Shown: positions 1-8,219 of the stretch, one piece after another
Layout of the letters: the number at the start of each line of letters is the position of its first letter
Position numbering within the stretch: the first letter of the stretch is position 1
Assembly: GCA_020441025.1 (NCBI GenBank)
Contig: JAGRMX010000002.1
Span: 1-35,075 of the forward strand
DNA from: Leptospiraceae bacterium
Lineage (GTDB): Bacteria; Spirochaetota; Leptospiria; Leptospirales; Leptonemataceae
Reading direction: 5' to 3'
DNA: 35,075 nt
Notes under the pieces: model-generated
Database searches by the model: none
What the model was told of the DNA's origin: nothing
Seen by the model: the letters and a program-made list of their open reading frames with translations, nothing else
Made by a program: the position numbers and the translations under genes

Positions 1-1
1 A

Positions 2-172
2 GCGGTCGATGCCGGCGTCGATTGTGTTCATTTGATTCGTAGCGCCGCCGGCCACATTAAGGGCGGCGGAGGCGGTCGTCCGGACATGGCTCAGGCCGGC
101 GGCAAAGATTCCAGCGGCCTCGCAGCGGCGCTGAATACGGCGCGCGATAATCTCAAGGCGACGCTCAAATAA
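2..172 (+). CDS. alaS: Alanyl-tRNA synthetase, C-terminal fragment (partial)
   Basis: Only the last 56 codons lie in the window; the gene begins to the left. The enzyme charges tRNA-Ala with alanine in the cytoplasm. The visible part ends the DHHA1-type C-terminal domain: a glycine run followed by RPDMAQAGGKD and a short helix closing at TLK, the usual end of AlaRS. The GGGGGRPDMAQAGG signature is very characteristic of this family, so the assignment is secure even though catalytic and editing domains are not visible. It is followed by a 99-base gap holding an inverted repeat, then yajQ on the same strand. Confidence 0.93.
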   Translation, partial: AVDAGVDCVHLIRSAAGHIKGGGGGRPDMAQAGGKDSSGLAAALNTARDNLKATLK

Positions 173-201
173 AAATCAAATAAAATCAATCTGCGGCAAA
201 A

Positions 202-230
202 CTCCGGAAGAGAGTCGCACTCCACCGGAG
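202..230 (+). terminator. Nested inverted repeat between alaS and yajQ
   Basis: CTCCGG (202-207) pairs with CCGGAG (225-230), and inside it GAGT pairs with ACTC around a CGC loop. No T-run follows, so a classical intrinsic terminator is not supported. It may be a weak terminator of alaS or a structured leader of yajQ, whose start lies about 40 bases downstream. Confidence 0.35.
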
Positions 231-271
231 CGGCGTAATCAGAGCGCATAAAATTACGGCAGGATAAACAA

Positions 272-760
272 ATGGCGGAAAGTTCAATGGACGCGGTATG
301 CAAAGTCGATCGGCAGGAATTGGCCAACGCGTTGGATCAGGCGCGCAAGGAAGTGGGCACCCGCTTCGATTTCAAGGGCGCCCATATTGAAATCAAACTG
401 GAAGAGAATCACATCACGCTGGAAGCGCCCGATCAAATGAAAATGAAGCAACTGATCGATGTGGTTCAATCCAAAATCGCCCGCCGGGAAATTAACCTGA
501 AGGCCTTCCAGTTCGGCGATTTTGAAAGCAACGTAAGCGGCATTCAGAAATGCCGGGTCACCATCCAGAGCGGTTTGACCCAGGATCAGATCAAGAAGAT
601 CACCAAACTGATCAAAGATTCAAAGATGAAAGTACAGAGCCGCATACAGGGCGACGCGGTCCGTATTACGGGCAAAAGCAAAGACGACCTGCAGGCCGTA
701 CAGACCATGATTCGCAACGCCGGATTCGAATTCCACGTGGCCTTTGACAATTATCGCTGA
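272..760 (+). CDS. yajQ: YajQ-family nucleotide-binding protein
   Basis: This is a 162-residue protein, the standard length for the family. YajQ proteins have two ferredoxin-like domains; family members bind nucleotides, and a Xanthomonas member is a c-di-GMP effector. Visible family features are the FDFKGAHIEIKL segment near residues 33-44, the stretch KKITKLIKDSKMKVQSRIQG near 105-125, and the diagnostic RITGKSKDDLQAV motif near 131-143. The ending FHVAFDNYR matches the FQFKNFR ending of E. coli YajQ. The ATG at 272 is preceded only by a weak purine stretch (AGGATAA), typical of this window. Whether this member binds c-di-GMP is inference, though a diguanylate cyclase is encoded about 11 kb away. 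Confidence 0.93.
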   Translation: MAESSMDAVCKVDRQELANALDQARKEVGTRFDFKGAHIEIKLEENHITLEAPDQMKMKQLIDVVQSKIARREINLKAFQFGDFESNVSGIQKCRVTIQSGLTQDQIKKITKLIKDSKMKVQSRIQGDAVRITGKSKDDLQAVQTMIRNAGFEFHVAFDNYR

Positions 761-846
761 TGAAATAATCGTTGAGTATTCGGGCCCCGGCTGGAATACG
801 GAGGAGTCGCGCGCGGTTCATCCGGGACGGCCCGACTCCAGCGTAC

Positions 847-1830
847 ATGAACGATCAGGATCGATACCAGCACGCCCTCGAAGCGATCGACAACTTCGAT
901 TTTGAAGACGCTCATTATAACTTCGGCATCCTGCTGGAATCCAATCCGGATGACGTGGAGTTCCGGTGCGGCTTCTATGCCAGCGGTTACTGGGCCAATC
1001 GCCGGGAAGCTTATGAACGCAAACGCGAGGGCCGTCCCAGGGCGGCGTACTTCATTGAAGAATGGGACGCGTTCGAATTGCAGGCCGGTGAGCGCGGCTT
1101 TCCGGGTTGCGAGAGTATGCAGGCCACCATGCGCAGCATACTGGGGACCGCCGCCGATCATTTTCGCATTGCTTTTCAGGAAGAGAGCGCCGGGGCCATC
1201 GACGCCGGTTTGCTCAAGCAACTATCCATCTGTTTGATTCGCATTGAAGATTATACCAACGCGGCGGACATACTGATGTTTGCCCGTCGCAAAACCCGGC
1301 CCGACGCTTTCTTACTCTTTCTGCTGGGCGAATCCCTGTGTCGCCTGGATGAAATCGATCGGGTTCCTTTTTCAGCGCGGGGTTTGAGTTATTATCGCGA
1401 TGCTTGCCTGGTAGATCATCGCGCCATCGATCCGGCGTTGATCGCTTCCCGCTTCGCGGTGCGCGCCTTTGAGAAAGTGTACGCCGAAGATAGCGGCGGA
1501 TTGGAAAGTGCGCAGGAGTGGTTTCCGGCGGCTCTGCACGCTCTGTCATTCCAACCGGGATTACGCCAATTGACCGATGCGGAGCTGGACGAAGTGGCCG
1601 CCGAACTGGCGCGGCTCACCGGCGACCTGGAACGGGTCATCGATCGTTTTAAAGAGCGGGTCAGCGCGCGATTATGTTTTTATCATTTGTTATTCATGTA
1701 CCATCATTCGTACCATGAACCGGATCGAACGCTGGTGGCGGAACACGAGGAAGCGCTACGCGCTTTAAGTGAATCCATGCTTACACTGTACAGGGAAAAT
1801 CGCATTGGGCCGGGCGGCCCGTTCGGCTGA
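847..1830 (+). CDS. TPR-like helical protein of unknown function
   Basis: A soluble protein of 327 residues with no signal peptide or membrane segment. The N-terminus (YQHALEAIDNFDFEDAHYNFGILL, split over two helices) and the segment SICLIRIEDYTNAADILMFARR have the spacing of helix-turn-helix repeats of the TPR type; the remainder is alpha-helical and rich in Arg, Glu and Leu. I recognise no catalytic motif. The frame is open upstream to a TTG at 772, but the ATG at 847 is preferred because the upstream residues are Arg/Pro-rich and unlike the rest. A GGAGGAG at about 797-803 lies too far upstream to serve it. It follows yajQ by 86 bases and may be co-transcribed with it. TPR-type proteins usually mediate protein-protein contacts; no partner can be inferred. 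Confidence 0.75.
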   Translation: MNDQDRYQHALEAIDNFDFEDAHYNFGILLESNPDDVEFRCGFYASGYWANRREAYERKREGRPRAAYFIEEWDAFELQAGERGFPGCESMQATMRSILGTAADHFRIAFQEESAGAIDAGLLKQLSICLIRIEDYTNAADILMFARRKTRPDAFLLFLLGESLCRLDEIDRVPFSARGLSYYRDACLVDHRAIDPALIASRFAVRAFEKVYAEDSGGLESAQEWFPAALHALSFQPGLRQLTDAELDEVAAELARLTGDLERVIDRFKERVSARLCFYHLLFMYHHSYHEPDRTLVAEHEEALRALSESMLTLYRENRIGPGGPFG

Positions 1831-1840
1831 GCCCCCGCGC

Positions 1841-2527
1841 TTATTTCGCCCGGGGCGGACAGACATTCAGTATCATGGAGCGTGCTTCCACGAGTCCTAT
1901 GGCGGGATACACGGGTAAGAACACATTGATAAATTTACATTTGTTATCGGGCGTGTTATCCGCATCCAGTACACATTCCAGAAAAAGATTTTGTCTGTAA
2001 GCATCTCCTTCCGGCGATACCGATTCGTTCGCATTACTACTCTGATTCCGGTTCCGGTTTTCGTCTTTATCATGGAAGTCATCAACATACACGCCGATCG
2101 ATTCAATGCGTACATCTTTTAAACGATCCGCCGGTATGTAATAGCACACCGCGCGTGCATCGATCAGCAATAAAGCATCCGGTAAAATGTACAGACCGCA
2201 ATCCGCCGGATGAGCCGCGCGCAGGTTTACCAGCCAGCTCACAATACCGTACAGGACCATTCCGCCGAAAAACACACCGGGTATTGCGCCCAACAGGCGT
2301 AGAACCAGAATGTCGGAAAAATGAAACAGCGCGATTCCGGCGCCGGCCAACAGCGCCAGAATGAACACCACCTGCGCTTCCACAAAACGATAGTATACCG
2401 GTCGGCGCAGGGGAATATGATGCACGGATTGGGCGCACTGGGCAGCCAATCGATCGGTGGGATACTCGGCACGGGGGCATTCCCAGAGCGGCGTACGCAA
2501 GGTTTCGGTGTTACCGGCAGACTTCAC
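1841..2527 (-). CDS. Membrane protein of unknown function with Asn-rich insert
   Basis: About 228 residues. Two adjacent hydrophobic segments (about residues 50-70 and 77-98) form a membrane hairpin, followed by a probably cytoplasmic domain of mixed strands and helix. The arrangement, a short TM pair then a beta-rich domain starting GLYILPDALLLIDARAV, recalls bacterial PH-like membrane proteins, but this is only a resemblance. A hydrophilic insert near residues 152-172 is rich in Asn and Arg (ENRNRNQSSNANES). The proposed GTG start at 2527 overlaps the end of the aminotransferase gene by 17 bases with no clear ribosome-binding site, so the start is uncertain, though translational coupling would fit. 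It is the last gene of the minus-strand run. Confidence 0.7.
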   Translation of the reverse strand: MKSAGNTETLRTPLWECPRAEYPTDRLAAQCAQSVHHIPLRRPVYYRFVEAQVVFILALLAGAGIALFHFSDILVLRLLGAIPGVFFGGMVLYGIVSWLVNLRAAHPADCGLYILPDALLLIDARAVCYYIPADRLKDVRIESIGVYVDDFHDKDENRNRNQSSNANESVSPEGDAYRQNLFLECVLDADNTPDNKCKFINVFLPVYPAIGLVEARSMILNVCPPRAK

Positions 2528-3629
2528 GAACGGCTTGCATTACGGTCTGTTGTTCTTCCAGAGTCATGTAGGCGTACAAAGGCAGGCTCAACACGCGCCG
2601 ACCGACATCCAGCGCTACCGATCCGCCGATGCTATCCTTGATATAACTTTGCGCGCCCTGCTGAATGGAAATGGGCTCGGGATACACGATGCCCGCGCCA
2701 ATGCCTTTCGCTTTTAATGATTCCTGTAAAGCGCCGCGGGCCTCGCCGGATTCCAGCAGAATGACATTCAGGTATCCGTTTTCGAGATAACCTTCCGGCG
2801 GCGCCACGCAACGTACGCTCTCCAGGCCGGCAAAATCATTCTGGTAGGCCCGGGCGATTGTGCGGCGGCTTTCCAGACGTTTTTCAATATGCGGCCGCAC
2901 CAGGTTCATATACGCGGCCTGCAACGAATCCAGGCGTGAATTCCAGCCCACGTGTTCATAGGAATAGTGATCGGAACGACCATGATTCAAAAGCGATCGA
3001 ATGCGGCGGTTGTACTCTTCGCTGGAAGTCACCACCGCGCCCGCGTCACCGGCGGCACCGAACACCTTGGCCGGATAAAAACTGATGGTACTTATATCCG
3101 CGTCTTTGTAGATGGAGACTCCGTCGAGGGTCACGCCATAGGCCTGCGCGCCGTCCTCGATCAGTAAAATACTGTTTTCACGACAATAGGTGCGCATGCG
3201 TCGCAGATCAGCGCTACCCCAGCCGTACAGATGCACCAGCATAGCGGCCTTCGGGCGATGTTTTTCAGCCGCCTGCTGAAACAAATGAAAATCCATTTGC
3301 AGATCGGTAGTGGAAATATCCACCGTCACGGGTTGCGCACCGACGTTGACAATCGCTTCGAAGGTTGCCCAGAAAGTGAAATCGGGCAGCAAAACCACAT
3401 CCCCCGGTCCGACACCGGCGCCGCGCAATGCCAATTGCAAAGCGTCTGTTCCGTTGGCGCAACCCAGCGCGAAACGGCAGCCCGTATCCTGTGCCAGGTT
3501 TTGTTCAAATTGATTGACTTCATCACCGCCGATGAAGCGCGTTTCACGGGAGAGTTCGGTTACCTTCGCTATCCAGGCATCCAGAAAACCGTCTTCGAAT
3601 CGTTTTAAATCAATAAAGGGTACGCTCAT
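2511..3629 (-). CDS. DegT/DnrJ/EryC1/StrS-family PLP-dependent aminotransferase
   Basis: A 372-residue protein, full length for the family. These enzymes aminate keto-sugars of nucleotide-activated precursors used in surface polysaccharide or antibiotic synthesis. Visible motifs: substrate/PLP loop GCANGTDALQLALRGAGVGPGDVV near 56-79, VLLPDFTFWAT near 78-89, EDGAQAYG with the PLP-nitrogen-contacting Asp near 159, and SFYPAKVFGAAGDAG with the Schiff-base lysine at K188. The conserved HGR and GWNSRLDSLQAAY segments follow near 225-250. ATG at 3629 has a good AGGAAG ribosome-binding site. It lies 21 bases after the STAS gene. No other sugar-nucleotide gene is nearby, so the substrate is unknown. 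Confidence 0.9.
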   Translation of the reverse strand: MSVPFIDLKRFEDGFLDAWIAKVTELSRETRFIGGDEVNQFEQNLAQDTGCRFALGCANGTDALQLALRGAGVGPGDVVLLPDFTFWATFEAIVNVGAQPVTVDISTTDLQMDFHLFQQAAEKHRPKAAMLVHLYGWGSADLRRMRTYCRENSILLIEDGAQAYGVTLDGVSIYKDADISTISFYPAKVFGAAGDAGAVVTSSEEYNRRIRSLLNHGRSDHYSYEHVGWNSRLDSLQAAYMNLVRPHIEKRLESRRTIARAYQNDFAGLESVRCVAPPEGYLENGYLNVILLESGEARGALQESLKAKGIGAGIVYPEPISIQQGAQSYIKDSIGGSVALDVGRRVLSLPLYAYMTLEEQQTVMQAVREVCR

Positions 3630-3650
3630 GCCGCTTCCTGAAGCAATGCG

Positions 3651-4166
3651 CTACGCAGGATTGGACACGGAGCCATTGACCAGTGCCGCTTGCGCCGCCG
3701 CTACGTTTTCAAACACGGTCATTTCACCCGGGAGATCCATCAAGCGAAATACGTTACTCAGGAAGGGATGCATGCCGCCGATAACAACCTGCACTTCTTT
3801 TTCCCGGGCTTTGAAAATAATGGAAAACAAAATGGCCACGCCCGATGAGTTTATGTACTCCAGCCCGGATAAATCCATAATCAAAGAATGATGATTATTG
3901 CCGAATACAGCATTGGCCTTGCGGTTCAATTCATAAGAATTATTATTCGCGATGCGTCCCTGCCAGCGCACCACCGTAACGGGCGGAGTGCCGCTTAATT
4001 GCGGTTCGATGCGCAGTTGAAGTTCCGGAAACTCCAGCACACCACCGCGCTCGAGCAACTCCGCCGAATCGCCCGCTGGATCAAACTCCAGATTGGAAAT
4101 TGGCGGCTCACCCGTGTTTGCCAATAAAGGTTTTTTATCGCCGGTATGATGCTGATTGTTGTCCAT
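3651..4166 (-). CDS. STAS-domain protein, anti-sigma factor antagonist type
   Basis: Encodes 171 residues: an N-terminal, probably disordered extension of about 55 residues and a STAS domain of SpoIIAA/RsbV type. The key segment DLSGLEYINSSGVAILF lies near residues 98-114; S107 or S108 occupies the position phosphorylated by partner-switching kinases. Proteins of this class bind anti-sigma kinases or other regulators in the cytoplasm. No RsbW-like kinase or PP2C phosphatase is in the window, so the partners must be elsewhere. The ATG at 4166 is preferred over an upstream in-frame TTG at 4181; neither has a clear ribosome-binding site. A perfect 14-bp palindrome lies about 20 bases upstream of the ATG. 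Confidence 0.85.
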   Translation of the reverse strand: MDNNQHHTGDKKPLLANTGEPPISNLEFDPAGDSAELLERGGVLEFPELQLRIEPQLSGTPPVTVVRWQGRIANNNSYELNRKANAVFGNNHHSLIMDLSGLEYINSSGVAILFSIIFKAREKEVQVVIGGMHPFLSNVFRLMDLPGEMTVFENVAAAQAALVNGSVSNPA

Positions 4167-4186
4167 GATTGAATGCCGCAATCGAC

Positions 4187-4200
4187 TCTAAAATTTTAGA
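4187..4200. promoter_or_regulatory. Perfect 14-bp palindrome upstream of the STAS gene
   Basis: TCTAAAATTTTAGA is a perfect palindrome 21 bases before the ATG of the STAS gene. It is AT-rich in a much richer GC background. Its position in the probable leader or promoter makes an operator plausible, but no regulator can be named. Confidence 0.35.
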
Positions 4201-4242
4201 CGAATTATTCATAAAAATCCGTCATTTCACCGTCGGAATCTG

Positions 4243-4689
4243 TTAGCAGGCCGCTAAAAAAGAATTTTTTTTTCCAGGTAAGTCTATCTGAAAATAGAAA
4301 TCAACGTTTATAATACCCCGCAAAACCCCGCGGCCCAGTTCGATGATTTCACCCCTGTTTTCGCCGATCATTCCGGTATAGTCTCGATAACGCGGGCGAT
4401 GATCGGCTTTACGAGTGGCATGGCCATGCGCTTCCACCGGGTCGCATACCCTCAGACGTATTCCATGCCAAAGGGCCGCAGGTATGTAAGCCTCCAATGC
4501 GTCGGAGATCTCAAATGTCGGCAGCATATCGAGACCGGGTGTGCAAATGAACAGGTCGATGTGCGCTGTACCATCCGGCAGAACGTGTCTCACCAATCGG
4601 ATAGGTTGTTCCGGAATTTGATCGGCGCTACGCATATAAAAGATACGGTGCAAGATTCTGTCAGCCTGGAAGGTTACGTCGATTCGCAT
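4243..4689 (-). CDS. Hypothetical protein, 148 residues
   Basis: Not recognised. The protein is soluble, with alternating short strands (RIDVTFQADRILHRIFYMR at the N-terminus; GTAHIDLFICTP; GIRLRVCDPVEAHGHATRKADHR) and a His/Arg-rich central stretch. It starts with ATG at 4689 and has no clear ribosome-binding site. It sits between homoserine dehydrogenase and the STAS gene on the same strand, 103 and 76 bases away, so it could be in the same transcript. An overlapping plus-strand frame (4399-4707) has a less protein-like composition. The pattern is compatible with a small beta-barrel regulatory domain such as PilZ, but the PilZ arginine motif is not evident and I make no such claim. Confidence 0.6.
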   Translation of the reverse strand: MRIDVTFQADRILHRIFYMRSADQIPEQPIRLVRHVLPDGTAHIDLFICTPGLDMLPTFEISDALEAYIPAALWHGIRLRVCDPVEAHGHATRKADHRPRYRDYTGMIGENRGEIIELGRGVLRGIINVDFYFQIDLPGKKNSFLAAC

Positions 4690-4792
4690 GCAATCAAATC
4701 GACATGATCCCGGGCTTTGCGCTTATCCGGCAGGTTGATAAAAAAGCCGACTATGCTGAATCAGCGGATACGTACACATATGCGAGCAAGGC

Positions 4793-6067
4793 TTATTCCT
4801 GAAAGGCAAATTCCATCGGAACCGCGACGGTGGGCGCGGCGATGAAATCATGATCATCCACTTCTTTGAGCGCGGACAGTAATTTCTTTTCGGGCGCCGA
4901 ATGCGTAATCACCATTACATCCACCGGTTCGGGGCCTTCTTCCTGGTGAACGGAGGCGATGGAAATTTGATAATTGGAAAGGATGCGCGCGATTTCCGCC
5001 AGCACTCCCGGGCGATCGCGAGCCTGAAAACGCAGATAATACTTACAGACATGGTCTTCGAAACGTTGCGGCATACTGTCGCCGCTCAACCAGTACTCGG
5101 GCGAGTCGGCACTCTTATTCGCCAGGTAAACCAGATCGCTGACCACGGCCGAAGCGGTGGGCAGGGAGCCGGCACCTAAACCCATGATCATCTGGGGCCC
5201 GGCATTGGAAGTTTCCATCATTACGGCGTTCTTTTCATCGCGCACGCTGGCCAGCATATGCGATTGGGGAATCATGGTGGGTTGCACACGCATCTGCAAC
5301 GGATCGCGACGGGCGATGGCCAGAAGGCGCACCACACAATGCATGCGTCGCGCCAGTTCCAGATCCACGGCGCGCAACGCGGTAATGCCCCGGGTCAGCA
5401 CAGCCTCTTCGTTAATGGCGGTGTCGAAAGCCAGGGCGGAAATAATGGCCAGCTTCTGCGCGGCATCGTGTCCTTCCACATCAAAGGTCGGATCGGATTC
5501 GGCGAATCCACGTTCCTGCGCCAGGCGCAAAGCCTCGCCATAATCCATGCCCTCACCTTCCATGCGGGTCAGGATAAAATTACAGGTGCCGTTTAAGATG
5601 CCATAGATGGTGTTGATATGATTGGCAATCAAACCACGTCGGAGATTTTTGATGATGGGCAGAGAAGCCGCTACCGCCGCTTCGAATCCGATGTCGCAGC
5701 CGTGTTCCCGCGCCGCCTGAAAGATTTCGTTACCGTGTCGGGCCAGCACCGCTTTGTTGGCCGTGACTACCGCCTGGCCCCGTTGCAAAGCGGTCAGAAT
5801 CCAGGTGCGCGCCGGCTCCAATCCACCGGCCAATTCCAGCACCACGTCGATGGAGTCGTCGTTAAAAATGTCAGCGGGATCATCGCCGGTGGGAATATCT
5901 TTTATAATGTCCGCTTTCTTCTGATAACTGCGATCGCAAACGCGCACCACTTCCAGCCGCACACCGGCACGACGGATAAGCAGGTCCTGCTCATTGCGCA
6001 AAATTTGCAGCACGCCCCGGGCCACGTTGCCGAGACCCAGAAGACCGATGCGTAAGGATCTTACCAC
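4793..6067 (-). CDS. hom: Homoserine dehydrogenase with C-terminal ACT domain
   Basis: Converts aspartate semialdehyde to homoserine with NAD(P)H, the branch leading to threonine and methionine. The 424-residue length is normal for the monofunctional ACT-containing form. Visible features: Rossmann motif GLLGLGNVARGV (near 9-20), the conserved TANKAVLARHG with the catalytic-region lysine (near 102-112), the substrate-binding signature YGILNGTCNFILTRM (near 155-169) and FAESDPTFDVEGHDAAQKLAI (split, near 188-208), then an ACT regulatory domain from about 345 (YYLRFQARDRPGVLAEIARIL). Starts at a GTG at 6067 that overlaps the upstream gene's stop by 7 bases, indicating translational coupling. The ACT domain suggests feedback control by an amino acid, usually threonine. 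Confidence 0.95.
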   Translation of the reverse strand: MVRSLRIGLLGLGNVARGVLQILRNEQDLLIRRAGVRLEVVRVCDRSYQKKADIIKDIPTGDDPADIFNDDSIDVVLELAGGLEPARTWILTALQRGQAVVTANKAVLARHGNEIFQAAREHGCDIGFEAAVAASLPIIKNLRRGLIANHINTIYGILNGTCNFILTRMEGEGMDYGEALRLAQERGFAESDPTFDVEGHDAAQKLAIISALAFDTAINEEAVLTRGITALRAVDLELARRMHCVVRLLAIARRDPLQMRVQPTMIPQSHMLASVRDEKNAVMMETSNAGPQMIMGLGAGSLPTASAVVSDLVYLANKSADSPEYWLSGDSMPQRFEDHVCKYYLRFQARDRPGVLAEIARILSNYQISIASVHQEEGPEPVDVMVITHSAPEKKLLSALKEVDDHDFIAAPTVAVPMEFAFQE

Positions 6068-6531
6068 CAGAGTTTCCGTAAGAATCGACGCACCGGGCTT
6101 TCGGCCGGGACTTCTTCGGCAGCGCGATAGACCCGGGTTCCGCTGTCGGAATCGCCTTCCACGGTTTCGATTGCATCCGGTTCATCCGAATCGACATCCC
6201 GACTGCTGGTTTCCTCCAGCTTTTGCTGCATCAACTGATTCCATCCGGAGGAACGCTCGGAAGAACGTTTGCCCGGCAGACCTTTTAACAGGTCTTCCAG
6301 CCGTTTCTGATAAATGCGATTGTTCCGGACCTGGGCCACGATCGAAGCCGGCATGGACTCGGGATAGCGATGCACATTCAGAAGCTCAATATCGTCCAGT
6401 GGACCATCACCACGACCACCACCGGAACTTCCACCGGCAGCGCGGGGCTTCGGAGTGCGACGGCCGGATGTGGCCGAAGAGGATCGGGTACCCGAGCGGG
6501 ACCGGGTTTTTCGGGAGCGAGTGGACGCCAT
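6061..6531 (-). CDS. Basic low-complexity protein coupled to hom
   Basis: About 156 residues from ATG 6531 (a TTG at 6549 is in frame upstream). The first 45 residues are Arg/Ser/Gly-rich (TRSRKTRSRSGTRSSS), then a short ordered helix region (ELLNVHRYPESMPASIVAQV; YQKRLEDLLKGLPGKR) and an acidic C-terminal stretch (DVDSDEPDAIETVEGDSDSG) ending RFLRKLWW. I do not recognise a family. The serine-arginine tail looks suited to binding nucleic acid or acidic surfaces. It is immediately upstream of hom with a 7-base overlap, so the two are made together; a link to amino-acid synthesis is only positional. Strand and frame are supported by the coupling rather than by homology. Confidence 0.6.
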   Translation of the reverse strand: MASTRSRKTRSRSGTRSSSATSGRRTPKPRAAGGSSGGGRGDGPLDDIELLNVHRYPESMPASIVAQVRNNRIYQKRLEDLLKGLPGKRSSERSSGWNQLMQQKLEETSSRDVDSDEPDAIETVEGDSDSGTRVYRAAEEVPAESPVRRFLRKLWW

Positions 6532-6840
6532 ACATACAAGCCGGGCCAATCCGGGCTGTCGTCAAGCAAATTGAAATCAGGTCGATTTTGATGTCCGGGA
6601 AAACGAGCTTTCCACCGGCCCGCAGCACCCGCCGCCTGGCCGGTTCAACCGGGCAGCCCTGGCCCGCCCGGTTTTCATGCCACAGTTCAAGCATGCGGGC
6701 AACCGCCCGGGAAGTCTGATACCGGATCGCTTGAGGATCAAGCACACCGATGGAATGCAACCGATAGAATCTGCTTGTGCCTGCGTCCCGGCCTCATGAA
6801 ATCGGACAGTGCTGTCGCAGACGGCCGTCAGGGGGATACT
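6532..6840. other. Divergent intergenic region
   Basis: Separates the leftward hom group from the rightward beta-helix lipoprotein. It holds a 13-base near-perfect palindrome CCGGTTCAACCGG at 6640-6652. A minus-strand frame (ATG at 6760, MHSIGVLDPQ..., running past 6531 in a different frame) reads partly like protein but overlaps the basic protein by about 125 bases; I do not call it. A GGGGGA precedes the ATG at 6841. Confidence 0.5.
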
Positions 6841-8169
6841 ATGCGAAATTTACAGAATCATAATCCGGAATTTTCCAGTATTCGCGGACACGGTCGATTG
6901 CCCGTCGCACGACTGCAATCCGACAGCACGAGACGTAGAGTATTCACTCTGTGGGCGCCCCTGCTGTTAATGATACTGATCGGATTGACGGCCTGCAAAG
7001 AAGAGGTACAGATTTCTGGAGAAGACCGGGAGTTTGAGGAGAATCTGAAAACTCAATTGATTGAAGCGCAGGAAGGCACGGTCATCCGCCTGCCGGCCGG
7101 TACGTTTCAACTGACCGGCAGTCTGAGTTTAAAACAAAACGGCGTCACCATTCGAGGAGCCGGAATCGATCAGACCATCCTGAATTTCAGCCGCCAGACG
7201 GTGGGATCGGAAGGTCTGACCGTCAACGCAAACGATTTTACCATCGAGGACCTGGCCATTGAAGATACGAAAGGCGATGCCTTAAAAGTGAACGGCGGCA
7301 AAAATATTACCATCCGTCGGGTGCGCACCGAATGGACCAACGGTCCGGACGAAGATAACGGAGCGTACGGCATTTACCCGGTGCAGTGTGAGAATGTATT
7401 GATCGAAGAATCGGTGGCTATCGGCGCATCCGACGCGGGCATTTACGTGGGCCAATCCACACAGATCATCGTGCGTAACAATCGCGCCGAGTACAACGTA
7501 GCCGGAATCGAAATTGAAAACTCCACGTTCGCCGACGTCTACAATAACGTGGCCACCAAAAACACCGGCGGCATTCTGGTGTTTGATCTGCCCGATTTAC
7601 CCGTCCAGGGCGGACAGAACACGCGGGTATTCAAAAACGAAGTGATTGATAACAATACGGACAATTTCGCTCCATCCGGCAACATTGTAGGGCGCGTTCC
7701 TACCGGCACGGGCATGATGATTCTGGCCAATGATAACATAGAAATATTCGAAAACATAATTCAGAATCATAAAAGTGTGAGCATCGCAGTGGTCAGTTAT
7801 TATCTGACGGAAGAAGAAATCAAAGACGAAGATTACGATCCGATCCCGGAAGGGATTTATATTCATGACAACAAAATCGAAAACAGCGGGTTCGATCCGA
7901 CCGGCGGCAGTTCTTTTCAGAGCAAGAAGATTATAACCGCATTGAGTTTGAAAATCGGCACGCCCTTTCCGGCCATTCTGTATGACGGAGTGGTAGACGA
8001 GTCGAAACTGGTGGACGGCAAACTTCCCGATGAATTGCGCATCTGTGTAGAAAACAACGGTGACGCCGAGTTCATCGATCTGGATGCGGCCAACGATTTC
8101 AGCAACACCATCCGCAATCCGGAAGCGAATCGGTGTGCGCATGCGCGCCTGCAACCGGTTTCGTTGTGA
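6841..8169 (+). CDS. Parallel beta-helix repeat lipoprotein (TIGR03805-like)
   Basis: A 442-residue predicted lipoprotein. After a long basic leader a hydrophobic stretch ends in LIGLTAC, a lipobox with the modified cysteine at C52. The mature part has successive right-handed beta-helix rungs: NGVTIRGAGIDQTIL, NANDFTIEDLAIED, NGGKNITIRRVRTEW, CENVLIEESVAIG, QSTQIIVRNNRAEY, NSTFADVYNNVAT, NDNIEIFENII and EGIYIHDNKIEN. From memory the gene order matches the family pair TIGR03805 (this protein) and TIGR03806 (the next gene). Beta-helices of this class are often polysaccharide-active, but no catalytic residue can be assigned. GGGGGATACT precedes the ATG at 6841, which is why I chose it over the upstream in-frame TGC-adjacent start near 6775. 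Confidence 0.88.
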   Translation: MRNLQNHNPEFSSIRGHGRLPVARLQSDSTRRRVFTLWAPLLLMILIGLTACKEEVQISGEDREFEENLKTQLIEAQEGTVIRLPAGTFQLTGSLSLKQNGVTIRGAGIDQTILNFSRQTVGSEGLTVNANDFTIEDLAIEDTKGDALKVNGGKNITIRRVRTEWTNGPDEDNGAYGIYPVQCENVLIEESVAIGASDAGIYVGQSTQIIVRNNRAEYNVAGIEIENSTFADVYNNVATKNTGGILVFDLPDLPVQGGQNTRVFKNEVIDNNTDNFAPSGNIVGRVPTGTGMMILANDNIEIFENIIQNHKSVSIAVVSYYLTEEEIKDEDYDPIPEGIYIHDNKIENSGFDPTGGSSFQSKKIITALSLKIGTPFPAILYDGVVDESKLVDGKLPDELRICVENNGDAEFIDLDAANDFSNTIRNPEANRCAHARLQPVSL

Positions 8170-8184
8170 GTATTGAACGATTGT

Positions 8185-8219
8185 ATACTTGAGCTTGCGC
8201 CGTCCGCAAACTCAAGTAT
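8185..8219 (+). terminator. Strong hairpin between the lipoprotein and cytochrome genes
   Basis: A 15-bp stem with one C-A mismatch: ATACTTGAG (8185-8193) pairs with CTCAAGTAT (8211-8219), and TTGCG (8195-8199) with CGCAA (8205-8209), loop CCGTC. It lies 16 bases after the stop codon of the beta-helix gene. No T-run follows on the plus strand, so it may attenuate, protect mRNA ends or act with another factor rather than being a textbook terminator. Confidence 0.5.

Noticed and set aside
772-846. TTG-initiated extension of the TPR-like protein
   Set aside because: The added residues are Arg/Pro-rich and unlike the rest, and there is a plausible ATG at 847.
5994-6719. Plus-strand frame of 241 codons
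   Set aside because: It overlaps hom and the basic protein, with Arg/Pro-rich composition typical of an antisense shadow.
6407-6760. Minus-strand frame starting MHSIGVLDPQ
   Set aside because: Its first half reads partly like protein, but it overlaps the hom-coupled gene out of frame and has no family resemblance. It could be real only if a frameshift joined it to that gene.
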